Shown in pieces: positions 52,448 through 60,947 of a DNA stretch of 64,000 nucleotides. The stretch covers positions 62,001 to 126,000 of the forward strand of contig NZ_BMHP01000004.1 of NCBI RefSeq assembly GCF_014641075.1, given 5' to 3'. Within the stretch, counting starts at the first letter, position 1. Each line of letters starts with the position of its first letter. This DNA comes from Paenibacillus nasutitermitis (GTDB lineage Bacteria > Bacillota > Bacilli > Paenibacillales > Paenibacillaceae). The notes beneath the pieces are model-generated. The model made no database searches, was not told the DNA's origin, and saw only the letters and a list, made by a program, of their open reading frames with translations. The translations under genes and the position numbers were made by a program.

Positions 52448-52687
52448 ATGCTGGAATGGATGCTTCGACAAGTAATGGCGGAGCGGGGAATCTGGTCGGG
52501 AGTGGCGCTTGGCCGTCTGCTGATAGAAAGAACGGGGTACCGGCTGTCCGCGCCTTCCATCAGCGCCCTGCTGAAGGGAAATCCGAAGCAGATGAAAGCC
52601 GATACGCTCGATGCTTTATGTACGGCTTTGGACTGCAAGCCTAATGATCTCTGGGTGCATACGTCCGATCAGGTGAAAGGAGCATAA
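52448..52687 (+). CDS. XRE-family (Cro/CI-like) small regulator
   Basis: A 79-residue helix-turn-helix protein: MLRQVMAERGIWSGVALGRLLIERTGYRLSAPSISALL, then ADTLDALCTALDCKPNDLWVHT. Such proteins are often autoregulators. The double dyad directly upstream is its likely operator. The gene is followed after five bases by a deformylase and is divergent from the ECF sigma gene. The ATG follows GGGAG by eight bases. Confidence 0.85.
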   Translation: MLEWMLRQVMAERGIWSGVALGRLLIERTGYRLSAPSISALLKGNPKQMKADTLDALCTALDCKPNDLWVHTSDQVKGA

Positions 52688-52692
52688 AGAGG

Positions 52693-53211
52693 ATGAGTGT
52701 TAAAGAAATTTTGCCGTTCGGCGATCCTATCCTCCGCAAGAAAGCCAAGCCGGTCGATGCGATCACGCCCAGAATCATCAAGCTGCTGGACGATATGGCC
52801 GAGACGTTATATGCTTCCGATGGGCGGGCGGGTCTGGCGGCGCCGCAGGTGGGCATACTTCGCAGAGTCGTTGTGATGGATTGCGGCGAGGGGCTGATTG
52901 AGCTGATTAATCCGCAAATCATCCGTGCAAGCAGGCAGCAGATCGGGCCGGAGGCCTGTCTCTCTTTTCCCGGCTATGCGGGCATCGTTCAAAGGGCGCA
53001 GGAAGTCGCGGTGCGGACGCTGAACCGGGCGGGGGAGGAACGGGTGATCGAAGGAGAAGGTTTTCTCGCCCGATGCATTCAGCATGAGGTGGATCATCTG
53101 GACGGCATTCTGTTTATCGATCACGTGGAGGAAGATACGCTGTATCACGAGGTGACGAATCACCGCATCAGCCTGATGGAGGTCAGAAGAATTGCCGGTA
53201 CTTCTCCTTAA
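52693..53211 (+). CDS. def: Peptide deformylase
   Basis: A 172-residue metalloenzyme that removes the formyl group from nascent proteins. Motif 1 is GRAGLAAPQVG, motif 2 is EACLSFPG with the metal Cys, and motif 3 is QHEVDHLDG with the two His ligands and catalytic Glu. All are intact. Pairing with a small XRE regulator suggests a conditionally expressed second copy rather than the housekeeping gene next to fmt/priA. It lies five bases after the XRE stop. Confidence 0.95.
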   Translation: MSVKEILPFGDPILRKKAKPVDAITPRIIKLLDDMAETLYASDGRAGLAAPQVGILRRVVVMDCGEGLIELINPQIIRASRQQIGPEACLSFPGYAGIVQRAQEVAVRTLNRAGEERVIEGEGFLARCIQHEVDHLDGILFIDHVEEDTLYHEVTNHRISLMEVRRIAGTSP

Positions 53212-53246
53212 CGAGGTGAAATAGTAATGGCGTTAAAAGCGATATA

Positions 53247-53279
53247 AAAATCCCTGGGGCCTTAGGCTCCAGGGATTTT
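53247..53279 (+). terminator. Terminator after the deformylase
   Basis: AAAATCCCTGG pairs with CCAGGGATTTT around an 11-base loop, with a T-run on the right. Confidence 0.85.
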
Positions 53280-53502
53280 GGCTCGTATGTCCGATTCCCT
53301 TCACAGAGGGAGTCGCTGATTTTATAAAGAACTCAATCAACATCTTAACATTCGATCGCGAAACAGTCTATATTTTTACCTGTTTTTTGATTACGATAGT
53401 CCCGGATAAAGGCTAGGCTTGAGCGGGATTGCTTGAGCCTGCTGGTTGTTGCTGTTCGGGGTTTGGAGTCGGAATCTATTACAGAAAGGAGATGCGAAAG
53501 CC

Positions 53503-54507
53503 ATGCAGGAGAACAGCAGCGGACACATCAATCATGCGGATTTGGAGGAGCATATCAGGGAGTTCGGAGGCAGCCGCTATCGTTTGAGGGATATTCGGCG
53601 AATCGGCGATGGGGGCGCGCAGAAAGCAGTCTATAAGCTGAATTGTACAGGCGGGCCGGACCTAATGCTGTTTGTTTGGGATCTTTCCGCCAATTATTTC
53701 GAACAGGACTGGCGGGAAGCGGGAGTAACCGAGGAGTCCTATGGCGCGCTACAGTTTGAGAGAAATACACATCTGTTAAGCGGGATGGGGGTTCGCGTGC
53801 CCGCAATCCGGTACATCAGCAGAGAGAGGAACCGTTATCCTTTCGATTATGCCATTGTCGAATATATTCACGGCCCGAATTTAATGATTTATGAAGAGGG
53901 CGATACGGCTGTGCGTGACCGCATTTATGAAGAGCTTGCGGGGATGCTGGGAAAGATGCATGCAAGCCGAAGTGCGGTATGGGGGGAAGCGGCAGAGGGC
54001 CGGATGAACCGGGAAACCGCAGCAGCGGCCCCTTGCCACTCGGGGATTTATGACAATGCCCTGCGTGAGCTTGCTTTTACGGTTGCCCGGATCGATCATG
54101 CGGACTGGGAGGAGAAGGAAATTCGGCTGCATTTGGATCGGCTGCTGGCCAATATCAGGCCGCGCGGACAATATGGGTTTATCCATGGCGAGCTGGGCCC
54201 GGACCATGTACTTGTCAATGAACGGCTGGAGCCCTATCTCATTGACATCGAGGGGTCAGAGTATTTTGATATTGAGCATGAACACAGCTTTCTGCAATTC
54301 CGCTTCGGGGCGCTGTATGACCGGTATCTACGGCGTGATGACCTGGATCCGGACCGGATGCTTTTCTACAAATTCCATCATCACCTGTCCTGCACGGCCG
54401 GAGGCTTGAAGCTGCTTGAGCGGGGTTTCCCGAATCGGAAGCTGGCAGGAGAAATCTACGAGCATAACCGCCAGAGCGTGCTGGATATGCTGAAATCGGG
54501 TCGATAG
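53503..54507 (+). CDS. Aminoglycoside-phosphotransferase-fold protein kinase-like enzyme
   Basis: A 334-residue protein of the APH/choline-kinase fold. The P-loop-like start is IRRIGDGGAQKAVYKLN. The catalytic loop is FIHGELGPDHVLVNERLE, where HGExxxxH replaces HGDxxxxN; this change weakens the case for an active kinase. The DFG-like motif is LIDIEGSEYFD, with the metal-binding Asp. The ATG at 53503 follows AAAGGAGA by ten bases. The substrate may be a small molecule or an antibiotic. It is a single gene closed by a terminator. Confidence 0.75.
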   Translation: MQENSSGHINHADLEEHIREFGGSRYRLRDIRRIGDGGAQKAVYKLNCTGGPDLMLFVWDLSANYFEQDWREAGVTEESYGALQFERNTHLLSGMGVRVPAIRYISRERNRYPFDYAIVEYIHGPNLMIYEEGDTAVRDRIYEELAGMLGKMHASRSAVWGEAAEGRMNRETAAAAPCHSGIYDNALRELAFTVARIDHADWEEKEIRLHLDRLLANIRPRGQYGFIHGELGPDHVLVNERLEPYLIDIEGSEYFDIEHEHSFLQFRFGALYDRYLRRDDLDPDRMLFYKFHHHLSCTAGGLKLLERGFPNRKLAGEIYEHNRQSVLDMLKSGR

Positions 54508-54545
54508 GGCACTGCCCATGATCCTAAGAAAATAGTTCTGGAAAA

Positions 54546-54575
54546 AGCCCCGTGAATCCGGTTCACGGGGCTCTT
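54546..54575 (+). terminator. Terminator after the APH-fold gene
   Basis: AGCCCCGTGAA pairs with TTCACGGGGCT around a five-base loop, with a short CTCTT tail. From 54580 to 54800 no gene is recognised. Confidence 0.8.
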
Positions 54576-54800
54576 CAGGTTAACAAATTCCGCGCGTTCC
54601 CTTCCCGACACCTTTTCTATTTCTTATGCCCGTCCAAAAACCAGTCCGTAATCCGCTTGTATGCCGATTGCAACGACCTGCCGCTCGAAAGAAGCGTCCG
54701 GCTTAAAGGGCAACCACGAGCTCGAAATACAGCAGCTGGAGCAGCTTGCTCAATGGTCAGACAGGGTCTGCTGTATAAGACCCGTGGATAAGGTATTCTC

Positions 54801-56234
54801 CTACCACCCATACCGCTCGGGTCCCCATGCTTTGACGTCGTGCTCCTGCTTCAAACTGATGATCGTCCGGTTCGGGACGTCTTCCTGCAGGAGGACGCCT
54901 GGACCGACGATGCTGTTGATGCCGACCTTGACGCCGGGCATCAGGATCGCGTTGACGCCGGTGCGGACATAATCGCCCAGGTAGACGGCATTAGCATGTT
55001 CCCGGGGCGTTTCACGCCGGCCCCTGATCCGATGCGAAGTGTCGCCGTCGTCGAAGCGCAGCGTGCCGCAGACCGTCGCCGCTCCCAGATCTGTACCAGT
55101 ACCGATAATGCCGTAGAACTCCATATAATGATACAAATAAACAGTATCCATAATGATCCCGTCCAGCTCCGCGCAATGATTGATGACGCAGCGGTTGCCC
55201 ACTGTGGACCCGGCGGACAGATAGCAGTAGTTGCCGATATATGTTTCGTCGCCGATGACATGGTCGCCCTGCAGAATCGCCCCGTTCTCGATCACGGTAT
55301 CACGGCCGACGATGATATTGCCATTGACGATGACATTCTTGCCAATGCGGCTGTTAGGGCCGAGACGGACAAAGCCGTTCACGGCAGCAGTGTCATCGAT
55401 GCTCGCGCCTTCGGACAGCTCATGGCCGGTCAGCGACCGGCACAGCCGGCGCACCATCCAGTCATTGGCCTGCAGGATGTGCCACGGCTTGTCGATATCG
55501 AAGAAGCCGCCTTGGACCTCGACGGCCAACAGTGGGTGGCCGTCTGCCATCCAGTCGGCCAGCGACATCTCCAGATGGCCTTCGGACGGCGGCATCATGC
55601 CGACCTGTACGCTTGTGAACAAGCCCGAGTTGGACGCGCAATAGCGCAGGAACGGCTGGGCGAAGGCGAATGCACAGAAGCGGTGCGTATAGCCGCCGTC
55701 GCGCGGATGTCCCATAATGCCCGTGACCTCCAGATCAGCTGCCGTCGACGCCGGATCGGCTGCCGCACTCAGCTTGGAGCACAGCCAATCGCGGGAATTT
55801 TGCTCTCCGAGTGGAGAGACGAGCGCCGCCGCACTTCCCCCGCCCGCCGCGAACCTGTCCATGAGCCGCAAGACATCGGATTTCTCCAGCAGCGTATCGC
55901 CATACAAAACGAGGAAAGACTCGTCTCCGGTATGCTCCGCCACCGCATACAACGAGTAGGCCGTTCCCCTGGGCTCGGACGCTTGCGTTCGCACGACCGT
56001 GACCGGGAGGCGGATGCCGGTGGTTGCCGCGTGACGCTCGAAGGCATTCTTCAATTGCTCGCTCATCCGTCCGCCAGCGATAATTATCCGCTCGAAGCCA
56101 AGCTCATGCAGCAGTTCGGTCTGATGCACCGCAATGGGCTTGTTGGCGATCGGAACCATGGCCTTCGGCCGAATCTCCGCGTACGGCCATAGTTTGGACC
56201 CGTCGCCTGCAGCCAGTATAACGGCTGTTCTCAT
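54801..56234 (-). CDS. Bifunctional-type sugar nucleotidyltransferase with left-handed beta-helix
   Basis: A 477-residue protein. The N-terminal nucleotidyltransferase has AVILAAGDGSKLWPYAEIRPKAMVPIANKP, close to the GxGxRLxPxTxxxPKxLxPV pattern but with Lys for the Arg. LVLYGDTLLE carries the metal-binding Asp. From residue 290 a series of hexapeptide repeats (IGKNVIVNGNIIVG, IGDETYIGNYCYLSAGSTVGN) forms the beta-helix of GlmU/GlgC-like enzymes. ATG 56234 is used because GGAGGG lies seven bases upstream. It follows the sugar ABC genes and may activate an imported sugar-1-phosphate or build a surface polymer; the reaction is uncertain. Confidence 0.8.
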   Translation of the reverse strand: MRTAVILAAGDGSKLWPYAEIRPKAMVPIANKPIAVHQTELLHELGFERIIIAGGRMSEQLKNAFERHAATTGIRLPVTVVRTQASEPRGTAYSLYAVAEHTGDESFLVLYGDTLLEKSDVLRLMDRFAAGGGSAAALVSPLGEQNSRDWLCSKLSAAADPASTAADLEVTGIMGHPRDGGYTHRFCAFAFAQPFLRYCASNSGLFTSVQVGMMPPSEGHLEMSLADWMADGHPLLAVEVQGGFFDIDKPWHILQANDWMVRRLCRSLTGHELSEGASIDDTAAVNGFVRLGPNSRIGKNVIVNGNIIVGRDTVIENGAILQGDHVIGDETYIGNYCYLSAGSTVGNRCVINHCAELDGIIMDTVYLYHYMEFYGIIGTGTDLGAATVCGTLRFDDGDTSHRIRGRRETPREHANAVYLGDYVRTGVNAILMPGVKVGINSIVGPGVLLQEDVPNRTIISLKQEHDVKAWGPERYGW

Positions 56235-56373
56235 CTTCATCCCTCCGGGCTCGCATCGGTTATCCTGCAGACATTGTCTTCCCCGATTGCGTTTGTATAT
56301 CCGTCTTGCCCCTCTACTATCTCTTAAGCCTGACTTTACTGAAAGTCCTTCGCTTCTGCATGCCTGCACAGCT

Positions 56374-57261
56374 TTACTTCAACGCGCCCTCCGTCAGACC
56401 GGCTACGATATACCGGTGAAAGAACACGTACAGGATGATCATCGGAATCGTAATGATCGCCAGCGCTGAGAACAGCAGCTTGTAATCCGTCATATACCGG
56501 CTGGAGAAGGCGATGAGCCCGACCGGGATCGTCTTCAGCTCGTCGCTCTGGATGTAGAGCATAGCGAGCAGCAGCTCGTTCCACGTATTCAGCGCCGAGA
56601 AAATGCCGACCGTCGCCATGCTGGGAATGAGCAGGGGGAAAATAATGCGCGTATACAGCACGAGGTCGCTGCAGCCGTCCATCCGCGCTGCCTCCATCAG
56701 CTCCTTCGGCACGGAATCGAGGTACGCTTTGAGCAGGAAGATCGCCAGCGGCAGCCCTACGCCGATGTAAGGCAGGATGAGGCCCAAATAGCTGTCTTTC
56801 AGATTCAATTGGTCGAAAATATAGCTTTGTGCGATAAAAAACGATTGAAGCGGCATAAACAGGCCGAAAACAAAGAGCAGCAGCAGCAGCTTGCTCCCTT
56901 TGAAATGCAGCTTGCTGAACGCGAATGCCGCGAGGCTGGCGAATAGCAGGATGCCTACGATTGTGACGGAGGTCACGATGAGGCTGTTCTTTGCATAGGT
57001 GCTCATATTGCCGACGTTCCAGGCATCGACCCAGTTCTGCAGGTTAATCCGGTCCGGCAGGGCGAACGGGGTCGTGAAGATTTCCCGGTTCTGGCGGAAG
57101 GACGAGAGTACGAGCCATAACATCGGGTAGAAGAATACGCAGGAGATGGCAATCATGAATAGGTAATACAAGAGACTGGAGAACCGCTTGCCTCGGAGGT
57201 TTCGCCCCTTGCCGTTCTTGCGGTCGTTTATGTTCCATGCTGCAGTCGCCATGGACGGCAC
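56374..57261 (-). CDS. Carbohydrate ABC permease (CUT1, MalG-type)
   Basis: A 295-residue permease with six membrane helices. The EAA loop is KELMEAARMDGCSDLVLYTRIIFPLLIPSM, the binding surface for the ATPase. The first segment is LLYYLFMIAISCVFFYPMLWLVLSSF. It is the second of two inner-membrane subunits with the gene 57294-58175. No ATPase gene lies here; CUT1 systems of Bacillota commonly borrow an MsmX-type ATPase encoded elsewhere. Confidence 0.93.
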   Translation of the reverse strand: MPSMATAAWNINDRKNGKGRNLRGKRFSSLLYYLFMIAISCVFFYPMLWLVLSSFRQNREIFTTPFALPDRINLQNWVDAWNVGNMSTYAKNSLIVTSVTIVGILLFASLAAFAFSKLHFKGSKLLLLLFVFGLFMPLQSFFIAQSYIFDQLNLKDSYLGLILPYIGVGLPLAIFLLKAYLDSVPKELMEAARMDGCSDLVLYTRIIFPLLIPSMATVGIFSALNTWNELLLAMLYIQSDELKTIPVGLIAFSSRYMTDYKLLFSALAIITIPMIILYVFFHRYIVAGLTEGALK

Positions 57262-57293
57262 CTCTTTTCTCTAAAATGCAAGCCAATCGCGAG

Positions 57294-58175
57294 CTAATAC
57301 TCCAGCGTACCGGAATCTTTCCGCTGCAGCTTGTTGGCGATCAGGCCGATCAGGGCGATGACGAGAGTCATCAGGACAGCCAGGGCGGAACCGTAGCCGA
57401 TGTTCGTATGGTTGAACACAACTTTAACCAGGTAAGTGGTGACGATTTCCGTAGAATTGTAAGGCCCGCCATTCGTCATGACGTAGAATAGATCGAAAGC
57501 CTGAAAACCGGTGAGCACGCACAGCATAATGCCGGTGTCCACGAGGCTGCGGATCATCGGAATTTTGATTTTCGTGAAAATTTGCCATTCGTTTGCGCCA
57601 TCCAGGTAAGCCGATTCATAGACTTCCTTGGGGATGCGCTGAATGCCGGAGTAGAAAATGGTCATGTAAAAGCCGGCGTACACCCACCCGGACACGATGC
57701 AGATGGCGATAAGAGCCGTCTGCTGATCACCGAGCCATACCCGGGTCCAGCTCTCCAGCCCGATGGCGTTGAGCAAGGAGTTGATGAGTCCGAAATCCGA
57801 GTTGTAGACGAATTTCCACAGGTAGGAGACGACGATCATGGGCAGCATGACAGGCATGAAGAACGCGACCCGGAACAGTCCGCTGCCCCTGCGGCCCATC
57901 GTAATGAGACCTGCGAGGCCAAGTCCGACGAGTACCTCAAGGAACACCGTCGAGACGATGTAGATCAGAATATGCCAGTAGGAATTCAGATAAATCCGGT
58001 CTTGAAGCGCGCGTGCGTAGTTGTCGAACCCGACGAAGTTCATCTTGCCGAAGCCATTCCAGTCATAGAAGCTGAAAGCGAACGTCATGACGATCGGAAC
58101 GAGAATCGTGAAGGCGAACAAGAGGACGGCGGGGGCGACAAATAAATAAGGAGAAAAGCTGAATCTGCGGGACAT
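57294..58175 (-). CDS. Carbohydrate ABC permease (CUT1, MalF/UgpA-type)
   Basis: A 293-residue permease with six membrane helices (YLFVAPAVLLFAFTILVPIVMTFAF first). The EAA loop, EVYESAYLDGANEWQIFTKIKIPMIRSLV, marks the ATPase contact. It pairs with the MalG-type gene downstream, 32 bases away. It is the first permease gene on the minus strand after the solute-binding protein. Confidence 0.93.
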   Translation of the reverse strand: MSRRFSFSPYLFVAPAVLLFAFTILVPIVMTFAFSFYDWNGFGKMNFVGFDNYARALQDRIYLNSYWHILIYIVSTVFLEVLVGLGLAGLITMGRRGSGLFRVAFFMPVMLPMIVVSYLWKFVYNSDFGLINSLLNAIGLESWTRVWLGDQQTALIAICIVSGWVYAGFYMTIFYSGIQRIPKEVYESAYLDGANEWQIFTKIKIPMIRSLVDTGIMLCVLTGFQAFDLFYVMTNGGPYNSTEIVTTYLVKVVFNHTNIGYGSALAVLMTLVIALIGLIANKLQRKDSGTLEY

Positions 58176-58200
58176 GTACCCACCTCCATAAAGCGTGTAA

Positions 58201-58224
58201 CAAGGAGGCCGGCAGGCCTCCTTG
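58201..58224. terminator. Intercistronic hairpin between binding protein and permease
   Basis: CAAGGAGGCC and GGCCTCCTTG form a perfect 10-bp stem with a four-base loop in the gap between the solute-binding-protein gene and the first permease gene. It lacks a T-run in the minus direction. Such stems typically stabilise the upstream mRNA, giving more binding protein than permease. Confidence 0.6.
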
Positions 58225-58232
58225 GGCGTTTT

Positions 58233-59546
58233 CTATTTTTTAAGCGGAGCCAGCGTTTTGTCCAGCTCTTCCAGAGCAGCTTCCGGCGTCTTTACGCCGC
58301 CGAGCACCTGGGACGTGGCCATGTTCAGCGCATTGGCGATTTCGATGGCGTATCCCGTATCGGGAGGAGAGATGAGCGTCGGCGCATTCTGCATCAACTC
58401 GTTCAGGCTGAGTGACAGCGGGTGCATCGCGGTTTTGTCGATGCCGGTTTTCGTAATCGGTACGGCGCCGGCCGCAGTCAGTTTCTTGGACGATTCGTCC
58501 GAGCTGTACAGCTTCATGAACGCGATGGCTTCGTCGAGGAGCTTGGAATTTTTATTGACCACCATGCCGTTCAAAACGCCGATGACACTGTTCTGGTCGC
58601 CCTTGCCGCTAGCGATGGACGGAAGGTTGAAATAACCCAGCTCCAGCTCCGGCGCCTCTTCCACGGCGGTAGGCACGAGCCAGCTGCCGATCGGATGCAT
58701 GGCCGCCTTGCCGTTGAAGAACAGCATGTCGCCCTCATTGTCTGCAATCGCATTGACACTGTCGTTCAAGTAGCCTTTGTCCCACAACTGTTTCACATAG
58801 CCGTAAGCGGTCACGAAATCCGGTGAATTAAACGGCTGCTTCAGTTGCAGCACTTCGCTGTAAGCCTGTTCGCCCACAACGCGGGAGAGCAGATGCGCGA
58901 TCCAGTTGCCCGCCGGCCACAGATCTTTGTTGCCTGCCGCGATCGGCGTGATGTTGGCGGTCTTCAGCTTCTCGCAGAGGGCGAGAAACTCGTCCCAGGT
59001 CGTCGGAGGCTGAAGCCCCTGATCAGCGAAGATTTTCTTGTTGTAGAACATCACATTCGTCACGTCGCCCGCGGTCGGAATCATGTACGTCTTGCCGTCG
59101 ATGACCATGCCGTTATAAGTGCCTTCTTCGAACATGTCTCCGAGTCCGGAACTCTTGAGCTTCTCCGTCAAGTCCGCGGCGAAACCGTCCTTAACTTTCG
59201 TCTTCAGCCGCTCGCCGGCCCATTCAAAGTACAGATCGGGGGCGTTCTTGCCGCTCAGCAGGTTCGGCAAGCCGATCGTTTGATACGTATCGTCGTCCTG
59301 GAAGTTAAACTCCACCTTCACGTTCCCGTGCTGGCTCTCGAATTGCTTGCCGATATCCTCCCACACCTTGATCAAGCCTTCGCCGGGCGAGCCCATGGCG
59401 ATACGCAGCGTAACGGACTTATCCTTGCCTGAGGCAGCTTCATTTCCGGCACTGCCTGCGTTACCGCCATTGTCCGAGTTGCCGGAACAACCCGCTATTC
59501 CGCCGGCCAGTACGGTTGCCGCCAGTCCCATTATCCATTTCCCCAT
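58233..59546 (-). CDS. Extracellular sugar-binding lipoprotein
   Basis: A 437-residue family 1 solute-binding protein. The lipobox LAGGIAGC follows a short signal helix, so the mature protein is anchored by a lipidated Cys near residue 20. Binding-protein signatures are NVMFYNKKIFADQGLQPPTTWDEF and GNWIAHLL, and GKAAMHPIGSWLV in the C-lobe. It delivers an oligosaccharide to the two permeases downstream. It is the first gene of the minus-strand operon. Confidence 0.93.
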   Translation of the reverse strand: MGKWIMGLAATVLAGGIAGCSGNSDNGGNAGSAGNEAASGKDKSVTLRIAMGSPGEGLIKVWEDIGKQFESQHGNVKVEFNFQDDDTYQTIGLPNLLSGKNAPDLYFEWAGERLKTKVKDGFAADLTEKLKSSGLGDMFEEGTYNGMVIDGKTYMIPTAGDVTNVMFYNKKIFADQGLQPPTTWDEFLALCEKLKTANITPIAAGNKDLWPAGNWIAHLLSRVVGEQAYSEVLQLKQPFNSPDFVTAYGYVKQLWDKGYLNDSVNAIADNEGDMLFFNGKAAMHPIGSWLVPTAVEEAPELELGYFNLPSIASGKGDQNSVIGVLNGMVVNKNSKLLDEAIAFMKLYSSDESSKKLTAAGAVPITKTGIDKTAMHPLSLSLNELMQNAPTLISPPDTGYAIEIANALNMATSQVLGGVKTPEAALEELDKTLAPLKK

Positions 59547-59590
59547 CGTGAATCGCTCCCTTAATTTTTACTTGTTCTATCTATAGTGCG

Positions 59591-59797
59591 TGTTCAAAAA
59601 GTAGACTTTTCAGGACCGAGAAGGTTGAAAGAAGCTAGGGAATGAGGAGCGTAGCGTAGGCAAAACCTACGTGAGCACCTGAGGGTTTTCGTAAGAAAAC
59701 CAGCTTCGGAAGCATACACTTAGTCCCGGCTGAATTCAAGATTCGATGCGCATTACTTCCTGAATGACTTCGTCATCAAAAGCGGACTTTTTGAACA
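59591..59797. mobile_element. MITE-like element with 12-bp inverted terminal repeats
   Basis: TGTTCAAAAAGT (59591-59602) and ACTTTTTGAACA (59786-59797) are perfect inverted termini around a 183-bp non-coding interior. The interior contains AAAACC/GGTTTT-type hairpins and the sequence CTTCGGAAGCATA, the complement of the core loop of the iol repeat arrays. No transposase or coding frame is present. It lies upstream of the binding-protein gene, near its promoter. I recall similar sequences in other Paenibacillus genomes, but this cannot be checked here. Confidence 0.65.
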
Positions 59798-59802
59798 ACC
59801 TC

Positions 59803-60181
59803 TTATAGGGTGTAGCCTTGTTCCGCCAGTTTAGTCAGGAATGCAATCAGAACATCGCCGAACACGCAGGTCCGATCCTGCCGGTAGGCGTCGTATCGTG
59901 CCAGAATGGAGGTCAGTCCCCGCTAATCCCCGCCGCCTCTCAGAGAGTCAATTCCATCCTTGAGTAGCGAGCAGCCTTCGGCGTACTTATCGAGCCAGCG
60001 TCCGAGCTCCTGCAGGAGGGCCGAGTCGTCCGCACTGTTTGCGCGCAGCGCTTCGGCGGCGGCGGCCATCTCGTCCGCGACTTGCGCCAGCTCAGCATCG
60101 CCTCGTCCCGGTCGCCGTAGCCATACTCGAAGTCGAAGCGGGTGAGCGCTTCCGCGAGCAGCGGTGCGTCGGTCGGATAGA
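59803..60181 (-). pseudogene. Frameshifted gene remnant of unknown enzyme
   Basis: On the minus strand three frames in succession read like one protein's C-terminus. They are YPTDAPLLAEALTRFDF near 60170, then AQVADEMAAAAEALRAN and LLQELGRWLDKYAEGCSLL near 60060-59960, then ILARYDAYRQDRTC to a stop at about 59803. The helical pattern with LGRWLDKY resembles the C-terminal region of glycosidases such as beta-N-acetylglucosaminidases, but this is only a resemblance. Several frame breaks show that the gene is dead. It ends next to the MITE-like element. Confidence 0.4.
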
Positions 60182-60688
60182 GGCAGGAGTATGTCGGATT
60201 ATAGCGTTTTCATTCCCGCCAGAAGCCTCTGGCTACAGAGTTACAGACATCGGACACCCCCCCTTGTACGTATCGATAAAACGCATTCCTCCGGTGATCC
60301 GGCAGCCCCCCGGGGCAAGAGTGCAACTTGTATATCGTTTCGACGATTTGTAGTAACAACTCATCTTAATATTATTAATGATACCAACATAATGTCAATG
60401 TATTTCTTTAAAGCTTATTGAAATTGCTGTGAAATATCGAACAGAGGGCTGCCGGTTTTTCCAGGAGCACGGATACACAGGGGCTGTGCCGGAAGGGGAT
60501 GGAGGAATGGGAGAAACATACAGCGGAACGCGAGGAATAGGAAGAAAACTAACGGGGTTAGTGGTTAATGCCGTTCATTATTTTTCCTTCCTGCCAGACG
60601 CCGATCTGGCCTCTTTCTTGAAAATCCAGGCAGGTCAGGGCTGGCCGCGATTTTTCATTCTTAATGTTGTTATTATCAAATTAGCATA

Positions 60689-60718
60689 TTGACAATTTGT
60701 TATTATTAAAAATACAAT
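60689..60718 (+). promoter_or_regulatory. Sigma-A promoter of the SLH gene
   Basis: TTGACA (60689-60694), an 18-base spacer and TACAAT (60713-60718) form a strong promoter about 230 bases before the ATG at 60948. The stretch between is a long leader; a short open frame at 60429-60692 upstream is not supported. Confidence 0.7.
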
Positions 60719-60947
60719 GTGATTGAAATGTTACTACAAAATGGATAATCGAATCCGGTAGGGAGGTGAGGGCAAGGACAGGCGGCTGAATGCGATGTAA
60801 TCGCTTTCGGTATTGTAGAGCACAAGCAGGGGAAGGGCATGAAACGAATGAGGAAACCGGGAATCGCCAATTGCAGGCTTTGGAAGCAAATTTATTATGT
60901 CGATAGCCATGGAGACCAGCTTCACGAAACTTGAAGGAGGAAGACGC

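Noticed and set aside
54840..56192. 450-codon open frame antisense to the nucleotidyltransferase
   Set aside because: The minus-strand gene has clear motifs and a ribosome site; the plus-strand frame has neither.
60429..60692. 87-codon open frame before the SLH promoter
   Set aside because: No start signal, no recognised motif, and the composition resembles intergenic DNA.
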